The notes under the pieces were generated by a model. That model searched no databases. It was not told the origin of the DNA and saw nothing but the letters and a program-made list of their open reading frames with translations. A stretch of 64,000 nt of DNA, from the NCBI GenBank assembly GCA_034096865.1, contig JAWQFJ010002855.1, positions 120,001 to 184,000 on the forward strand. Reading direction: 5' to 3'. The stretch comes from Theodoxus fluviatilis (taxonomy: Eukaryota > Mollusca > Gastropoda > Cycloneritida > Neritidae). A program made the translations under genes and the position numbers. Position 1 is the stretch's first letter. Every line of letters begins with the position of its first letter. Positions 21,566-42,325 of this stretch are shown here, one piece after another.

Positions 21566-24500
21566 CCCCTGTACTTTGTATCGTAGCTGAATATGCAGAT
21601 CTGTGTTTGTCAGTGTAGCCTTGGGTTTGCACACTGTGGTAGAGTGAGGAACCCTGTGAATGCATGTGGATGGTTTGCCACCCAAATTTTGACTGATGAT
21701 TTTTATTTATACGAGTGCATAAGTCTGTACAAGGAAATGTTTGGAAATGTGTTGCTTGTGGACCGAGATGTATGGGAAGGTGCCATTGCTGTTGAGTAAA
21801 GGAAGGTGAGTTTGTGAGAGGAATGATGCTTCAGGGAATCCAAGAAGGCATCGGATTAGTGAGTGATTCTTTTAGAATTTAAATTTGTATTGGAAGACAA
21901 TTGAATGGGGTCAGTGTTATAATTTCACAGAGCAAAAGGTAGACTTGCAGTTGAACAGTGCATGATGGCCACATTGAACGGAGCCAGCTGAGGAGACAAG
22001 ACTCCTCCTCTGTCTCATGTGAACTGTGTCAGGAATGTAGAAGCAGTTTTGGTGCCCTGATTTCTAAAGACGCTTTAAAATGAAAATGCAAGCAGATGCA
22101 TTTTGCAAAGAATTTTTTTTTAAACACTGACAAACATGAGGTTGGTTTGACCAGTCATGTCAGAACATCCTCTCTGCAATTTTTCTCCCTCTTGTTTTTT
22201 GTTACTTGTGTTCCTGTCTGTTTTGACCTTGTCGTCTGCCTAGCACAAGGAAGGTACTAAAAAAATTAGTTATTTTTATAGTTGTTTTGTTGGTAGCTAT
22301 GTTTGATGTGTTTGATATCAACCCTGGTGACATTTAAAGTTCATTTTGAGGTCTCATCCATTCGTCTGTGACAATGTGGTTTACAATTACGGCATAAGGT
22401 GTGGGTGGTATATTGCAAACCACATTGCATTTATTTGCTTCTTACTGGTTGTTGTAAGAAAGGATTTGCGCATTGCCCCAACTTGGAGTGTGTGTGCATT
22501 TGGATCCATGACCACAAGACTTCCGCCCATTCTTCACAGAGAAGCGCTCCTTCAAGCATGCCGGGAAAAACTGTAATAGCATGGTGGAGAATTTTCCCAC
22601 ATTATATGGAGACTTTGCCAAAGAGATGCCCTGCATTTGTCTCATTATATAGAGAAGGTTGGTTTTCATTCCAGCTGGCAACGCCGTGATTTCTCTTTGC
22701 TTGGTCCTAGTGGAGTTCACTGTGCCGTCCTTCCAAATGCTTTGTGGTGGAGTTGTAAAGTCATCAGCGAAAGAAAAAAATGACTTGTGTCGGCTGCAGA
22801 GAAATGGTGATAGCATGTGGTGATTAATAAGGGTGATTGGTGATTTGTTGTCCGCATCTGTAGCATCGTCCAAGTTGGTTGTGAGCACAAATAACTATTA
22901 TGCTGGCATGAGAGGATGATTGTGTTACTGACTTGTTTACCAGAAAGATAAAATGTAAAACTTTTACTAATAAGGCTTAGAAAACAAGCCGTAGAAATAC
23001 CTTTCCCCATGGTAGAATCTGCACCATAATTCTAAATATGTAAGGTGGATTAAAGGGCTGATAGAAGTTTCATTCATTTGTGTTTATTTTGGGTGCCATA
23101 TTTAAAGCATGGTCTTGTTGCCCACTTTTGTCAGTGACCAACAGTTTTCACTTGAATCCAGATTTTGCATGAACCTTTGAGGTGCCTACATGGTAAATCA
23201 CTGTAGTGTCAAACTGTTGGTCTTGTACCTGCAGCTGTCTGTAGATGTAGATGTTGTCCACTTATGTGAGACCTTCGGAGTCGTTGCAATTCATCAAGGT
23301 TTCCTCCATTGGGCATTCCACAGTTGAGTGTTTAAGAATGGTTGGAAGCAATCAAATGCTGTCTAAATGAAGAGTGGTTGCCTTTTAAAAGTTAACTTGT
23401 GGCCCTGGCTTTGTTGTTGCTTATAATCTTTGGATGCCACATAGCTTTATCATCAGAGAAAACAGATCTCCCCTGGCCTGGCACATTATTCAATGTGTGT
23501 GGTCCAAGTTGATTGAAAAGCACAACCTGATAATCCTATCTAACTAGCTCTGCTACTTGTAAATGTTCCTTCAGTGGCATCTGAGTTCTATGATTTTCAT
23601 AGATGTTAATTGCTTGTATCTAGGGAATGCTGACGACTGAGAGTTCCAATGGCATGTTTTTATACACATGCTAAATTTTGAAGCAGTATCCTGTGAAATG
23701 ATGTGAAGAGCAGAGAGACGGATACAGCAATGGACATGATAGAAAAATGATTGAGCCATTTTACACTTTCCCTGATGATGTGATCTCTTTTTTCCTCCTC
23801 TTCGCCCCTTTTTCACCCCATCCATGAACAACATTAAAGGTGTACCTATGCAAATATGGAGCTTATCATGTTGCAATTTATCAATCTACCTGGTAGGAAA
23901 TTATTGACGTGCAATATCTTGGCTTGCTAATGTACTGAAGTTGGAAAATGTGGCTGCTATTAAAGACCCTCCCAGCCCCACCCCAAGTACATGAGCTGCT
24001 TTCGAGAGAACTTTTGCAGTTTATATTGTCATTAATTAATAATCTAAATGCAAATATGAAGTATTTTAAACAAAATTTCCATTGTTACGATTGTCTAGTC
24101 TTTGCTGTTTGGAAGATGTGTAGTGGCTTTGGGCCATTTGAAGTTGTATCCAGTTCATGTCATTAACTCGAGATACATGGTGGCGTTTACCATCCTCCTT
24201 TATTAGAGAGTTACTTTTGTTTCAAATGTTCTTCACAGAGACATATTCTTTGGTGCGAAGGCATTTAGATGCAGCTTCCTGACATAGTAAATGTCCATTC
24301 TTGCACACACAAAAGAAGAAACAATGATAATTTGCTGGTTGGAGGATCTAGGCAGATTTCCCAACTGCCTGGGCTTTCCTCCAAAGTGGAGAAGGAATTT
24401 GATCCTAAGACATGCTTACACAGATTTTTAAAAATGATTGGCTCATTAACCTGTATTGAATTTGATATGTGTGTTTTGACTTGGTCTAAAGAACACTCCT

Positions 24501-25253
24501 CTGCTATTTGTTGGGCTGTGGCTGTGCAAGGGTTTTCTGCATCATGTTTCAATTGTTCATTTTTGCATTAAAGTTTTCCTGCCCATTTTCATTATGGTTG
24601 TTAGCATGCAAGTTGCATTGCAGAGTTGCTTCTTCCTGTTTTGTCTGTTGCTCACTTGGACAACAGATTGAGTTGCCAAAGCCAAATTTGTGTGTGTGTG
24701 TGTGTTGTTTTGTTACTTCTTTTTTTTGTTCTTTTGTCTTGTAAATGGGTTGGCCACCTAGGATATTTTGTTTTTTTTTTCAAAATGAAAGTTTGACTGC
24801 CACATTCTTTCTACTTTGACTCTTCCTCGAGATGGATGTCGTCACACTCACTTCTGAAGGAACAAGCAGTGACAGTACTTTCACTTCATGGGGATGAAAG
24901 TAGGAAGAATTGTTGGCAGGATAAACAGTTCTTGAGTTGTTTAAGTTTGGGTGTGCGCTTGTCTTCAAGCTTTGCACCTCCCTCCTCTTTTGTTTTGCAT
25001 GTGTGGGCATGCATGAGATATGCTTCCCGTGGATGTAGATTCCTGTGTTAGTAGAACAAAAGAGCAAAATGGTGTATCTGCTAAAAAATGAAACTGAATT
25101 TGAAATAAAACATTGATAGACCATTTTGTCATTGTGTTTTATGCTTGTACAAGTGTTTAAGTCCTGGAGCACAATGCACCGCCAAGACCACACAATCAAG
25201 CGTCTTGTGACCCAGTCATCAATACTCAGCTGTTCCATTCTAGTCCACTAGAG
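21566..25253. other. Probable 3' UTR of the hydrolase gene and intergenic DNA
   Basis: No exon-like coding signal was recognised. The sequence is AT-rich, with several candidate polyadenylation signals; a plus-strand AATAAA occurs near 25103 (gaaataaaacattg). Where the hydrolase transcript ends cannot be fixed from sequence. Confidence 0.4.
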
Positions 25254-25912
25254 ACTTCCCCTGCCAGTGAAACAGTCTCTAGTACAGTTGACATCACGTG
25301 ACGGAAGGATTTCGTTCAAAAAATTCAAATGAGGGTCTCACAAGAGGCTTGTGAGATAGCCGATCTGCTCCCTGACAAACGTTAAAGAATATCTGAGACT
25401 ATTTCGCACAAAACTCTTAACTTACTCTTGTTGAGGCAATAAACAAGCGTTTATTTGATAAAATAAAAACCGCTGGCGCTGAACCTCCAGGTTTTGGCAT
25501 AAAAAAACACCAATAAAGCTGTGAGGACCTCCAGTAAACCTGGCGGGATTAAAAATCCTTCTTTCTCCTTCACGAATGTCCAATCTCCTCAAAATTATGT
25601 CACGTTATTTGACGTCCAATGATCACGTCACACATTTTGCATTCGGACTCTGTTGTAGCGTTTTCTTGGAAACACCAAAACGTTTAAAAAAAGTCACTTT
25701 TTTTTCACACCTCGATTCTGAAAATTTGATACATTCAATCGGACCTAACTTCCAGTAAGTGTGCAAAATGTCAAGGAAATCCGTCCAGTATTTTTTGAGA
25801 TATCAGCCTTTAAGTCAGGACAGACAGAAGACACACACACACACACACGCACACACACAGAGAGACAGATATAGCTGTGAGGACCTCCAGTAAACCTGGA
25901 GGGATAAAATGT
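25254..25912. repeat. Interspersed repeat with internal direct repeat
   Basis: Two copies of 'gctgtgaggacctccagtaa' (near 25518 and 25876) flank about 350 bp. The same family recurs inverted at about 58340-58570 ('cctccaggtttactggaggt', 'aaaaactactggacggattt'), and the block 'cctggaggttcagcgccagc' is shared, inverted, with 63488. A multi-copy mobile element is likely; termini not defined. Confidence 0.65.
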
Positions 25913-26832
25913 TTGTGTTGAGTTGAAATGGAAACAAGTTTTGACATCTGAATGATATCTGTAAAAAATGGAGATAAAAATAGTACCAGAACGAACTATT
26001 TTTGGCGTAATTTGAAGGGTCAAGTCAATTACGCATTAATTGCGAACTGTGCCAGAGTCACTACTGACTCGGGTTCACAGAGTGCAGCTTTTCATGAGGA
26101 ATCCATAGTTGTGAACTTTTTAAGAACCTGATTCAATAGCTGTTCCATTTTTGAGTTTGTTTTTTAAATAAATTTTACACCACCTCATTTTTCATCTCTC
26201 TCCATGTACTTCTTGCCAGTAGCAGATGTGTTGTCTTGATACATGTGTATGACAGGACAAAGAGAGAGAAAACGGAGGCATCTGATCACCAGTCTTTAGT
26301 CATCGCAGTGGTTCGTGAGAGCCAGACAGCCATGCTGTTCTGCTGCTGCAACATTGCAACGGACATTCTTTTACAGGCATTCACATCACAGTTCTAAACA
26401 TCTCATTGAGGCCAGGCATCACAAATGGAAACCTTCAGTAAAGCATGCCCTCTAGGGAACTTTCTTAGTTTTAAAGCTAAGACATGTTTACATGAGTGCA
26501 ACAGAAAAAACAGTTCAGGACTGCACTACAAAATTGTTTCATAACATGTACACAAAAGCAAATGAAATAACATCTGGAAGTAAACAAGCATTCAAATGTT
26601 CACATTAATGCACATTGAATGTTCCCCAAGCAAACTAAAGATTGCAACAACTGCTTTAGTGCTTTGGCAAGATTTCTTTTCCCCCTTTAGTTTCTTTTAT
26701 CAAATCTTTTGCAGATGCAGATTTGAAAACATCTTGGTAATCACTCACATTAATTTTACTTGGGCTGTCATAAGCTGAAAAATATTCATGACAACTAAAA
26801 AGCAAATCTAAATCTAAATTCATCTTCCTTGC

Positions 26833-26838
26833 TTTATT
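26833..26838 (-). terminator. Candidate polyadenylation signal of TMEM186
   Basis: AATAAA on the minus strand, about 540 bp after the TMEM186 stop codon and after the minisatellite. It is a reasonable signal downstream of the array, which would place the whole array in the 3' UTR. Confidence 0.45.
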
Positions 26839-26974
26839 TTTCATCAAATGAAATGCCAATAGCTTAGAAACGCACTTCAGCATGATCATTTCTCATGGTA
26901 AAATACCAGAATCACAGTCCACACCATGATGCAATCATCTGAGAAAATCCAAAATGGGATCACCTTTCCACACA

Positions 26975-27405
26975 TTTCCAATGTCCCTTCTACTTGAGAG
27001 TTCCCAGGACATTTTCCACATATTTCCAATGTCCCTTCTACTTGAGAGTTCCCAGGACATTTTCTACACATTTCCAATATCCCTTCTACTTGAGAGTTCC
27101 CAGGACATTTTCCACATATTTCCAATGTCCCTTCTACTTGAGAGTTCCCATGACATTTTCCACACATTTCCAATGTCCCTTCTATTTGAGAGTTCCCAGG
27201 ACATTTTCCACATATTTCCAATGTCCCTTCTACTTGAGAGTTCCCAGGACATTTTCCACACATTTCCAATGTCCCTTCTACTTGAGAGTTCCCAGGACAT
27301 TTTCTACACATTTCCAATGTCCCTTCTACTTGAGAGTTCCCAGGACATTTTCTACAACTTTTCCAATATCCCTTCTACTTGAGAGTTCCCAGGACATTTT
27401 CCAGA
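26975..27405. repeat. Minisatellite, 48 bp x 9, derived from the TMEM186 stop-codon region
   Basis: Nine units of 48 bp built on 'ttccaatgtcccttctactt' + 'gagagttcccaggacatttt'. The rightmost unit is the end of the TMEM186 coding sequence itself: the minus strand reads codons for ENVLGTLK and then TAG at 27377-27375. The remaining eight units lie in the 3' UTR. The 48 bp unit is a multiple of three, so a second frame stays open on each strand; it is not a gene. Confidence 0.93.
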
Positions 27406-28272
27406 GCCTGGACATTGTCAATGCGCCCAAAGCGCTGGAAGAAGTAGAATATTTTACGACTGGAGTAGAGCTTGATCACTCTGTACACATCTTTTGAGTC
27501 ATCAGACAAGTCAGACAGGGGGACAATATCCTCTGGTTTCACAAGCTGGTCTTTCCTTTTCCCCCAGAAGGACAGGTGGGAGATCTTCACCAAGGACTCG
27601 TCCCTGTTGATGCTGATCATCCCAACAACTCGCATGATGTAGGCACTCATGACGTAGAGCATCACACAGGCCAGGCCAGCGACACTACTAGCAATGGTGA
27701 AGGACTGAATAGACACGGCACCTGCTGAAAACAGGTACACCAAAGGGGGGTAACCCACACAGGTCAGCGCAGTTTGGTAGATCTTCAGGCGGGACAGCAC
27801 TTTGAGGTGAACGATGAGTTTGCAGATGTAGACAGGAGTGAATTCTTGCTTTGTAGTAGTGCCCTGGGAGGCTTTTGTCTCTGCAGCAGAGCAGAGGGTC
27901 CTTGGGCGCCATGAGATGTTCTGGGAGAGAGTCAAGTGAGGTCTGAAGAGAGCTGTTGGAAATGCCCTGGATGTAAGGGCTGAATGGCTGAACTGATGGA
28001 TGAAGTGTGAGAGCTGGCCTGCTGACCTCAAGCCTGTCCTGGTGCAGAGTCTGCAAATAAAGCAAAGCTAATTTTAATTGGCATTCCCCACCCTCAATCA
28101 ACTGTGTGCAAATTAATTCAGATCTAAACATTCTGAGGTTACACAACCACCAACATTGTCTCAATCATAGCTGTTTCTACTTTGATAATCTTCTGAAACT
28201 TACTGCATACTACTGAGCTATGAACTATACATGAGGCCCCTGTAAGGTAAATAAGATCACGTGAAAATTAAA

Positions 28273-28344
<72 letters not shown>

Positions 28345-28983
28345 CCTCCCTCCCTCCCTCCCTCCCTCCCTCCCTCCCTCCCTCCCATAAGAAACTAGTA
28401 TATATGAGCATGCACACCCATACAAGTACCTGCAGAGATGCTCACTCAAAAGACCACACAACACCTGCCAACCTGAGGGGTGGTGGATTAGAAGTCATAG
28501 CTCAGGATAGCAATACTATATTATCTTCCTTCCGAAAATTGAAAAAAAAGACATGTATAAGTCATATGATTAATTGTAACGAACAAACTCAATTCCAATG
28601 AATAGGCTATGTACCAGCACTGACGTACACTGGTAACGAAAAACCACTCACTCCTGACACCCTATGCAGCTTTTGTTGTCTAATGTTACGTCTCTGCAGC
28701 GCTGTCACCTTTATACATTAATTAATGGAGTTAGCATAAGAAGAGAGCTAGTCCAGTCTCTTCATCAGATTCCTTAAATAAGTGCTGGTTGTACATGGAT
28801 TCCGATCCTCAGATATTATATTAGTGTGTGAGTGCCAAAGTTCAAGATTGAAAGTGTAGAAATTAGAATACAGCACTCAGCAGGTGAGCTACTTTTCTAA
28901 TTCAGTTCGAGACCTTCACAGTGTAGCAATTGTTGTGCATTTCATTCATGTTGCCCTGCACCATGGACATACCTGGAAAACAT
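27375..28983 (-). CDS. TMEM186: Transmembrane protein 186, mitochondrial complex I assembly factor, 228 aa
   Basis: TMEM186 is an inner-membrane protein that works with the MCIA complex during assembly of respiratory complex I. Exon 1 codes 28983-28973 (ATG TTT TCC AG) and exon 2 codes 28050-27375; the intron is 922 bp with GTATGT donor and TTTGCAG acceptor, and the phase joins exactly. The predicted N terminus, MFSRLCTRTGLRSAGQ, is Arg-rich without acids, a typical mitochondrial presequence. Two hydrophobic segments follow (around LTCVGYPPLVYLFSAGAV and ASSVAGLACVMLYVMSAY), then the conserved soluble tail with DIVPLSDLSDDSKDVYRVIKLY. Total length is close to the vertebrate protein (a little over 210 aa). 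The main exon has no in-frame ATG before the second membrane segment, so the short first exon is needed. The stop codon lies inside a minisatellite unit. Head-to-head with METTL22. Confidence 0.87.
28272..28386. repeat. CT array followed by CCCT array
   Basis: Perfect CT dinucleotides (28272-28340) switch abruptly to CCCT repeats (28341-28386). TMEM186 intron 1. Confidence 0.97.
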
Positions 28984-29197
28984 ATCTACAGTTGAAATTG
29001 CACCAAAGATCCTAGAAACAAAGAACTATGAGCTTATGCAGCATGTCTCACGCTTGGAATAGATTTCGTCGATGGGCACCTTGAACAAGTTACGCAGAGT
29101 TACCTCTCTTTAACAAGGGAAACCACTCCAAACTTTTCATATGTTAGTAGTACTATAGTGATTCAAACACTTGCTATTGACTAAAGAACCTTCTATA
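28984..29197. promoter_or_regulatory. Short bidirectional promoter region, TMEM186 / METTL22
   Basis: Only 214 bp separate the start codon of TMEM186 (minus, 28983) from that of METTL22 (plus, 29198). Both 5' UTRs and promoters must therefore fit here unless non-coding exons exist elsewhere. No TATA box, CCAAT box or CpG cluster stands out. Confidence 0.7.
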
Positions 29198-37585
<8,388 letters not shown>

Positions 37586-37751
37586 CTCCTGTGGGAACAG
37601 CATGGCACAAACACCCGTCGTCCTCTCTGGAACTCACTCCAGGGAGTCTTCCACTTGTCAGACGTCTGACAGGAGGAAGAGACACAAGTTCTTGATGAGC
37701 AAGACCATGGAAGATGACAATGATAGTGTATATCATGACATGGAACCCTTG

Positions 37752-38679
37752 TGTGATGGGGGTGGCATGCAGGCATGATGGTAGCAGGGCGTAGGTATGA
37801 GACAAATCGTACTTGCTTTCCACAACTTTATTCATCCATGGGTACAGGAGCCCCTGGCTGGTCCGAGGCCTGATGATAATGGCCTGGACCAACCCAAGAC
37901 CATGGTCATAGTGATCTCTCCCCCAGATGGTATGGGGTCTCTCAAGAGACTGGTGGTGAACACCTCTGTAGAGACTGGTGGTGAGCTCTCTCTGTAGAGA
38001 CTGCTGGTGAGCTCTCTCTGTAGAGACTGCTGGTGAGCTCCCTGTCGACCTGCAGACAGCCCCTCCTTATCAAAGCAACGTGCGACCCCAGGGGAGCCAG
38101 GCTTGAAATCAGCAGTGGTGGATTTCAGCCTGTCTTGGGGTTGTACTTTCCTAGTGATATAAAAAGGCTCATTGCTGCCTTATACTTACTTGAAATTATT
38201 CAAACCAAGTGTTGCCTTGATAGGCATAACAAAGTCAACCGAATGAATATTGCACCATTGCAATCAGATGCCTTAATTTAGAGAAAGTATCAAATTTGTC
38301 TCTAGATTCTAACAATTTGTGAATAGCCGCGCGAACGATAGAGGGGAGCTGTCCGAAGTCACATGTCAAGTTCAATTAACAAACAGATAAGGGGAGGCGC
38401 ACTGGGACGCTCCCAGGCTGATAAGATACATAGTAAGCAGGTCTTACAACATATATATAGAACATGGCCGTCTGAGACGCAGGATACATGATACAGGGAT
38501 ACAGGAAGGGGGGAGAGGGGAAACATGCTGACAGTGCTTGGCTTGGGCCAGCGCTTTGACAAGGCAAAAGGGAGGAGGGGGAGGAGAGAGAGAGAGGGCG
38601 AGAGAGAGAGAGAGAGAGAAGGAGAGAGAGAGAGGGAGAGAGAGAGAGAGAGTAAAACTTTGGGCTTCACCCGGCCACA
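37752..38679 (-). repeat. 3' LTR (928 bp)
   Basis: 3' copy in the element's minus-strand orientation. It contains TATATATA-like sequence at about 38451-38459 and minus-strand AATAAA at 37832-37827, at positions fitting U3 promoter and R/U5 polyadenylation signals. It differs from the other LTR by a few substitutions and by length of its GA microsatellite. Confidence 0.85.
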
Positions 38680-40107
38680 TATCCCGCCAATCTAACAGTG
38701 CTTCGCCCTCGAAGTACAAGAAAAACAATGCCTAGTCAATCTGGTTCGTTCAGTTGATTACAAGTAGTCATTCAACATAGAAAACAACATAGCATCCGAA
38801 CTTGATACAACAGGTTGGGTCAGACATCTTGAAGCGGTCTTAACCCTTCAGCAAGTGTCATCAACCTGACATAAAACATACACAACTTGTGCCTCAAAAA
38901 CAAGCTAGAAGCGGTCTGAACCCTTCAACTAGATGTAAGAAGTCACAGGTTAAACACTAAATATTGGTGCTACACTCAACAGTAACACCCCGCAATGCTC
39001 TGACCGCATTACGAATTCCACCGTAATAAGACCAATTACGGTGCCACCGCAATGGACATTCTTGCCATTACGAACCATAACAAAAATAGACAAAGACATA
39101 AGTCCGGGATGCATTGGAACAAGAAATACCAGGCGTGAGGTTACATTCCATGAACAAGACCTTGGGTGGTATTTGACCTGAATCCACAAGGCTGTCCATC
39201 CCAGAATACAACACGCACAACAATGAGACACTACAGTCAGAATGACAACTTGCAATCAAAATATGAACCAATTTTCACACCACAATGGTAACATTCCATT
39301 ACAAATACGATATCCTGAATATATCAAGTGATAAGTATATTACTTCTTCAGTAACCTTAACAGAAAAATTGTATTACACTGTACACTTTTTTTTTCATCA
39401 CAACAACGTGTATAGAAAGACAAGTAGGCAACGATCTTCCATTTAAAAATCAAAATAGCGACTGCAGAAATTGCCTGTTTCGTTGATCAAAATGGATTAC
39501 TTACAATTAGAGTGTCCATTCCAATGAAGGGAATCGCATCCGTGTGTCTTCACAGAACTGTTCGTTGTCTCTCAACACACACACACACACAAACACAACC
39601 GAAGACGGCAGTCACACAATGCCGAAATGTTCATGACGGGAATCGAGTCCTGTAGGTGGGCGTGTGGAATGCCAGCCGTTGTTTAGCATTCCAGGGGAGG
39701 TGTCTGCTATCTTCGGGTGATGAAGGGCTTGGCTGGGTGGTTCCAGTCTCACCAAAGGCAGGTTGGAGGGGTGCCCTCTGGAGAGACAGCTGCATATTGT
39801 GGCTTCATTTCATGATGACGTTGTGGCAGAGATGCTCCGGTGATGACATGGAATGGAACGGCGGGTGGCAGGCTACTGAGGAGGTCGTGCCCTGCAGTGT
39901 GGCACTGACCATTTTTCTGTCTCTGAAGGAGGTTGAGGCCAAGTCTCGAAAGTGGCAGATGTTGTATGCTTCCAGCTGGAGGCGTCTGATGGCGAAATGG
40001 AGGCGGTAGTTTTTAGTCTTTTCCTCCGTGGAAAGCGTCAGGCTCCGATGGTATTCAGAAAAGTTCTGGAAAGAGCACGATGTCTCACCCTGCTCAGCAG
40101 CGCCATT

Positions 40108-41007
40108 TGTGATGGGGGCGGCATGCAGGCATGATGGTAGCAGGGCGTAGGTATGAGACAAATCGTACTTGCTTTCCACAACTTTATTCATCCATGGGTA
40201 CAGGAGCCCCTGGCTGGTCCGAGGCCTGATGATAATGGCCTGGACCAACCCAAGACCATGGTCATAGTGATCTCTCCCCCAGATGGTATGGGGTCTCTCA
40301 AGAGACTGGTGGTGAACGCCTCTGTAGAGACTGGTGGTGAGCTCTCTCTGTAGAGACTGCTGGTGAGCTCCCTGTCGACCTGCAGACAGCCCCTCCTTAT
40401 CAAAGCAACGCGCGGACCCCAGGGGAGCCAGGCTTGAAATCAGCAGTGGTGGATTTCAGCCTGTCTTGGGGTTGTGCTTTCCTAGTGATATAAAAAGGCT
40501 CATTGCTGCCTTATACTTACTTGAAATTATTCAAACCAAGTGTTGCCTTGATAGGCATAACAAAGTCAACCGAATGAATATTGCACCATTGCAATCAGAT
40601 GCCTTAATTTAGAGAAAGTATCAAATTTGTCTCTAGATTCTAACAATTTGTGAATAGCCGCGCGAACGATAGAGGGGAGCTGTCCGAAGTCACATGTCAA
40701 GTTCAATTAACAAACAGATAAGGGGAGGCGCACTGGGACGCTCCCAGGCTGATAAGATACATAGTAAGCAGGTCTTACAACATATATATAGAACATGGCC
40801 GTCTGAGACGCAGGATACATGATACAGGGATACAGGAAGGGGGGAGAGGGGAAACATGCTGACAGTGCTTGGCTTGGGCCAGCGCTTTGACAAGGCAAAA
40901 GGGAGGAGGGGGAGGAGAGAGAGAGGGCGAGAGAGAGAGAGAGAAAGAGAGAAGGAGAGAGGGAGAGAAAGAGAGAGAGTAAAACTTTGGGCTTCACCCG
41001 GCCACAC
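40108..41007 (-). repeat. 5' LTR (900 bp)
   Basis: 5' copy in the element's orientation, with TATATATA at about 40782-40790 and AATAAA at 40188-40183. High identity to the other LTR implies a fairly recent insertion. Confidence 0.85.
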
Positions 41008-41011
41008 TTGG

Positions 41012-42325
41012 ATTCATAGAAATCTGCAGTCACTAGTGTGGAAATGTGTGGCCTTCTGAACTCAGTTGTTTGCAAGTAGAATGTTTGCAAGTAGAATGCT
41101 TGCAAGCTGCTGGGTTTGCCCAAGGAGAGAAAAGCTGTGTTGTTGCAGCCCCTCACAGAAAGACACCATGCTTGGATGTAAGAGTTCATCAAGACACACG
41201 ACTTATGCTCCTTTGCTATGCAGTGCTGTGGTGGATAATGGAAACTCTGGGGGAGTCTCACAAATGCCTTTGCTGGAGACATGGACAGTGGATGGGAAGT
41301 GTATGTAAATGTGTTTGAGCAGGTTTGACCTTCGTACCTTTCTCGTGATCAGTGTGCCCTCACTTGAATTGAGGCATATCACAAGAGCATGCATGCAAGT
41401 TGCTTTCTGCTCATGCAAGTTACTAGGACAGAGGAGCTAATGAAGCAAGTGGTCCTAGGTAAATTAACCCCCTCAGTGAATGACTGTAAAATGACTCTTA
41501 TAAACAACTGGATATTTTTCAGAGTATGGCAGATGTGAATACTACAGAGGTGCAATACGAAGCTGGCATGAAGTCAAATAAATCTCACTGCATACAGCTC
41601 TTTTTGTCCAGTCATCTGCTGACCATACTTTTATCTTATCAGAAACACAGTTCATAACGATATACATTACTCAAACCACTACTAAGATGTGGGTTCTATG
41701 TTTTATTGTGCATGAGTGTTGGTCACAACTGAGGTTTAACTTATTCAGTACGGGCCATTTAGTCCCCAGCTATCCATTTATAAGCTTAATAAAAAAGAGA
41801 AAAAAATATCCTACTCATAGTAGAACTTTGAACTTTTCAGAGTTTATTATAAACAATGGTCGACAGTATCAATCTTTTAAAGTTCAAATCCCCTATCAGG
41901 GATTTTGCCTTCAACAGTAGTGTGCTGCTGATCCCCAATTGGGGGTGTTCGTCATGAATGAATTTGGATGTTTCAGTGGCACCTTCTCCAGAGCAAGACA
42001 TATTGTTAGTCAAAGGGAGTTTCTGGTCTTGTGTGTGTGAGATAGGGCATTGTAACCACACTGGAGTTGGTATCAAGATTGGGACGAGAAAGCAGACAGT
42101 GTCTGGCTTGAGAAGCAGATGTATTACCAGGACGTTGCATATGATTAGTGATCTCTTACAAGAAACAGGAACAGGAGTGCCTTTCCAATTCCCCTTGACT
42201 AACACATTGTAGTTCTGGGAACACACCTCAGTATGTGGTGTATTGTGAAAGAGACAAGTCATTTTGTTGTGTGTGTGTGTACAAGTCTACTACAATGCAA
42301 AATTTCGTTGTGCATGGTTGCCATG
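41012..42325. other. No gene recognised; possible METTL22 3' flank
   Basis: No coding exon seen. A plus-strand AATAAA at 41577-41582 is the first clear polyadenylation signal I noticed downstream of METTL22 outside the LTR element. Confidence 0.35.

Larger units (their letters stand above)
37752..41007 (-). mobile_element. Non-autonomous LTR retroelement (LARD-like), complete with target duplication
   Basis: Two direct, nearly identical repeats (37752-38679 and 40108-41007) begin TGTGATGGGG and end CCGGCCACA on the plus strand, so read on the minus strand each starts TGTGG and ends CACA as an LTR should. CTTG flanks the whole unit (37748-37751 and 41008-41011). On the minus strand, two bases after the 5' LTR comes TGGCGCTGCTGAGCAGGG, a plausible primer-binding site, and AGATTGGCGGGATA just before the 3' LTR could be the polypurine tract. 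The 1428 bp interior shows no gag, protease, reverse transcriptase or integrase, so it would need enzymes from another element. It follows METTL22 by 166 bp, antisense to it. Confidence 0.88.

Noticed and set aside
26886..27497. Periodic 16-residue repeat proteins on both strands
   Set aside because: The 48 bp minisatellite unit is divisible by three, so frames stay open by chance; the true TMEM186 frame stops in the first unit.
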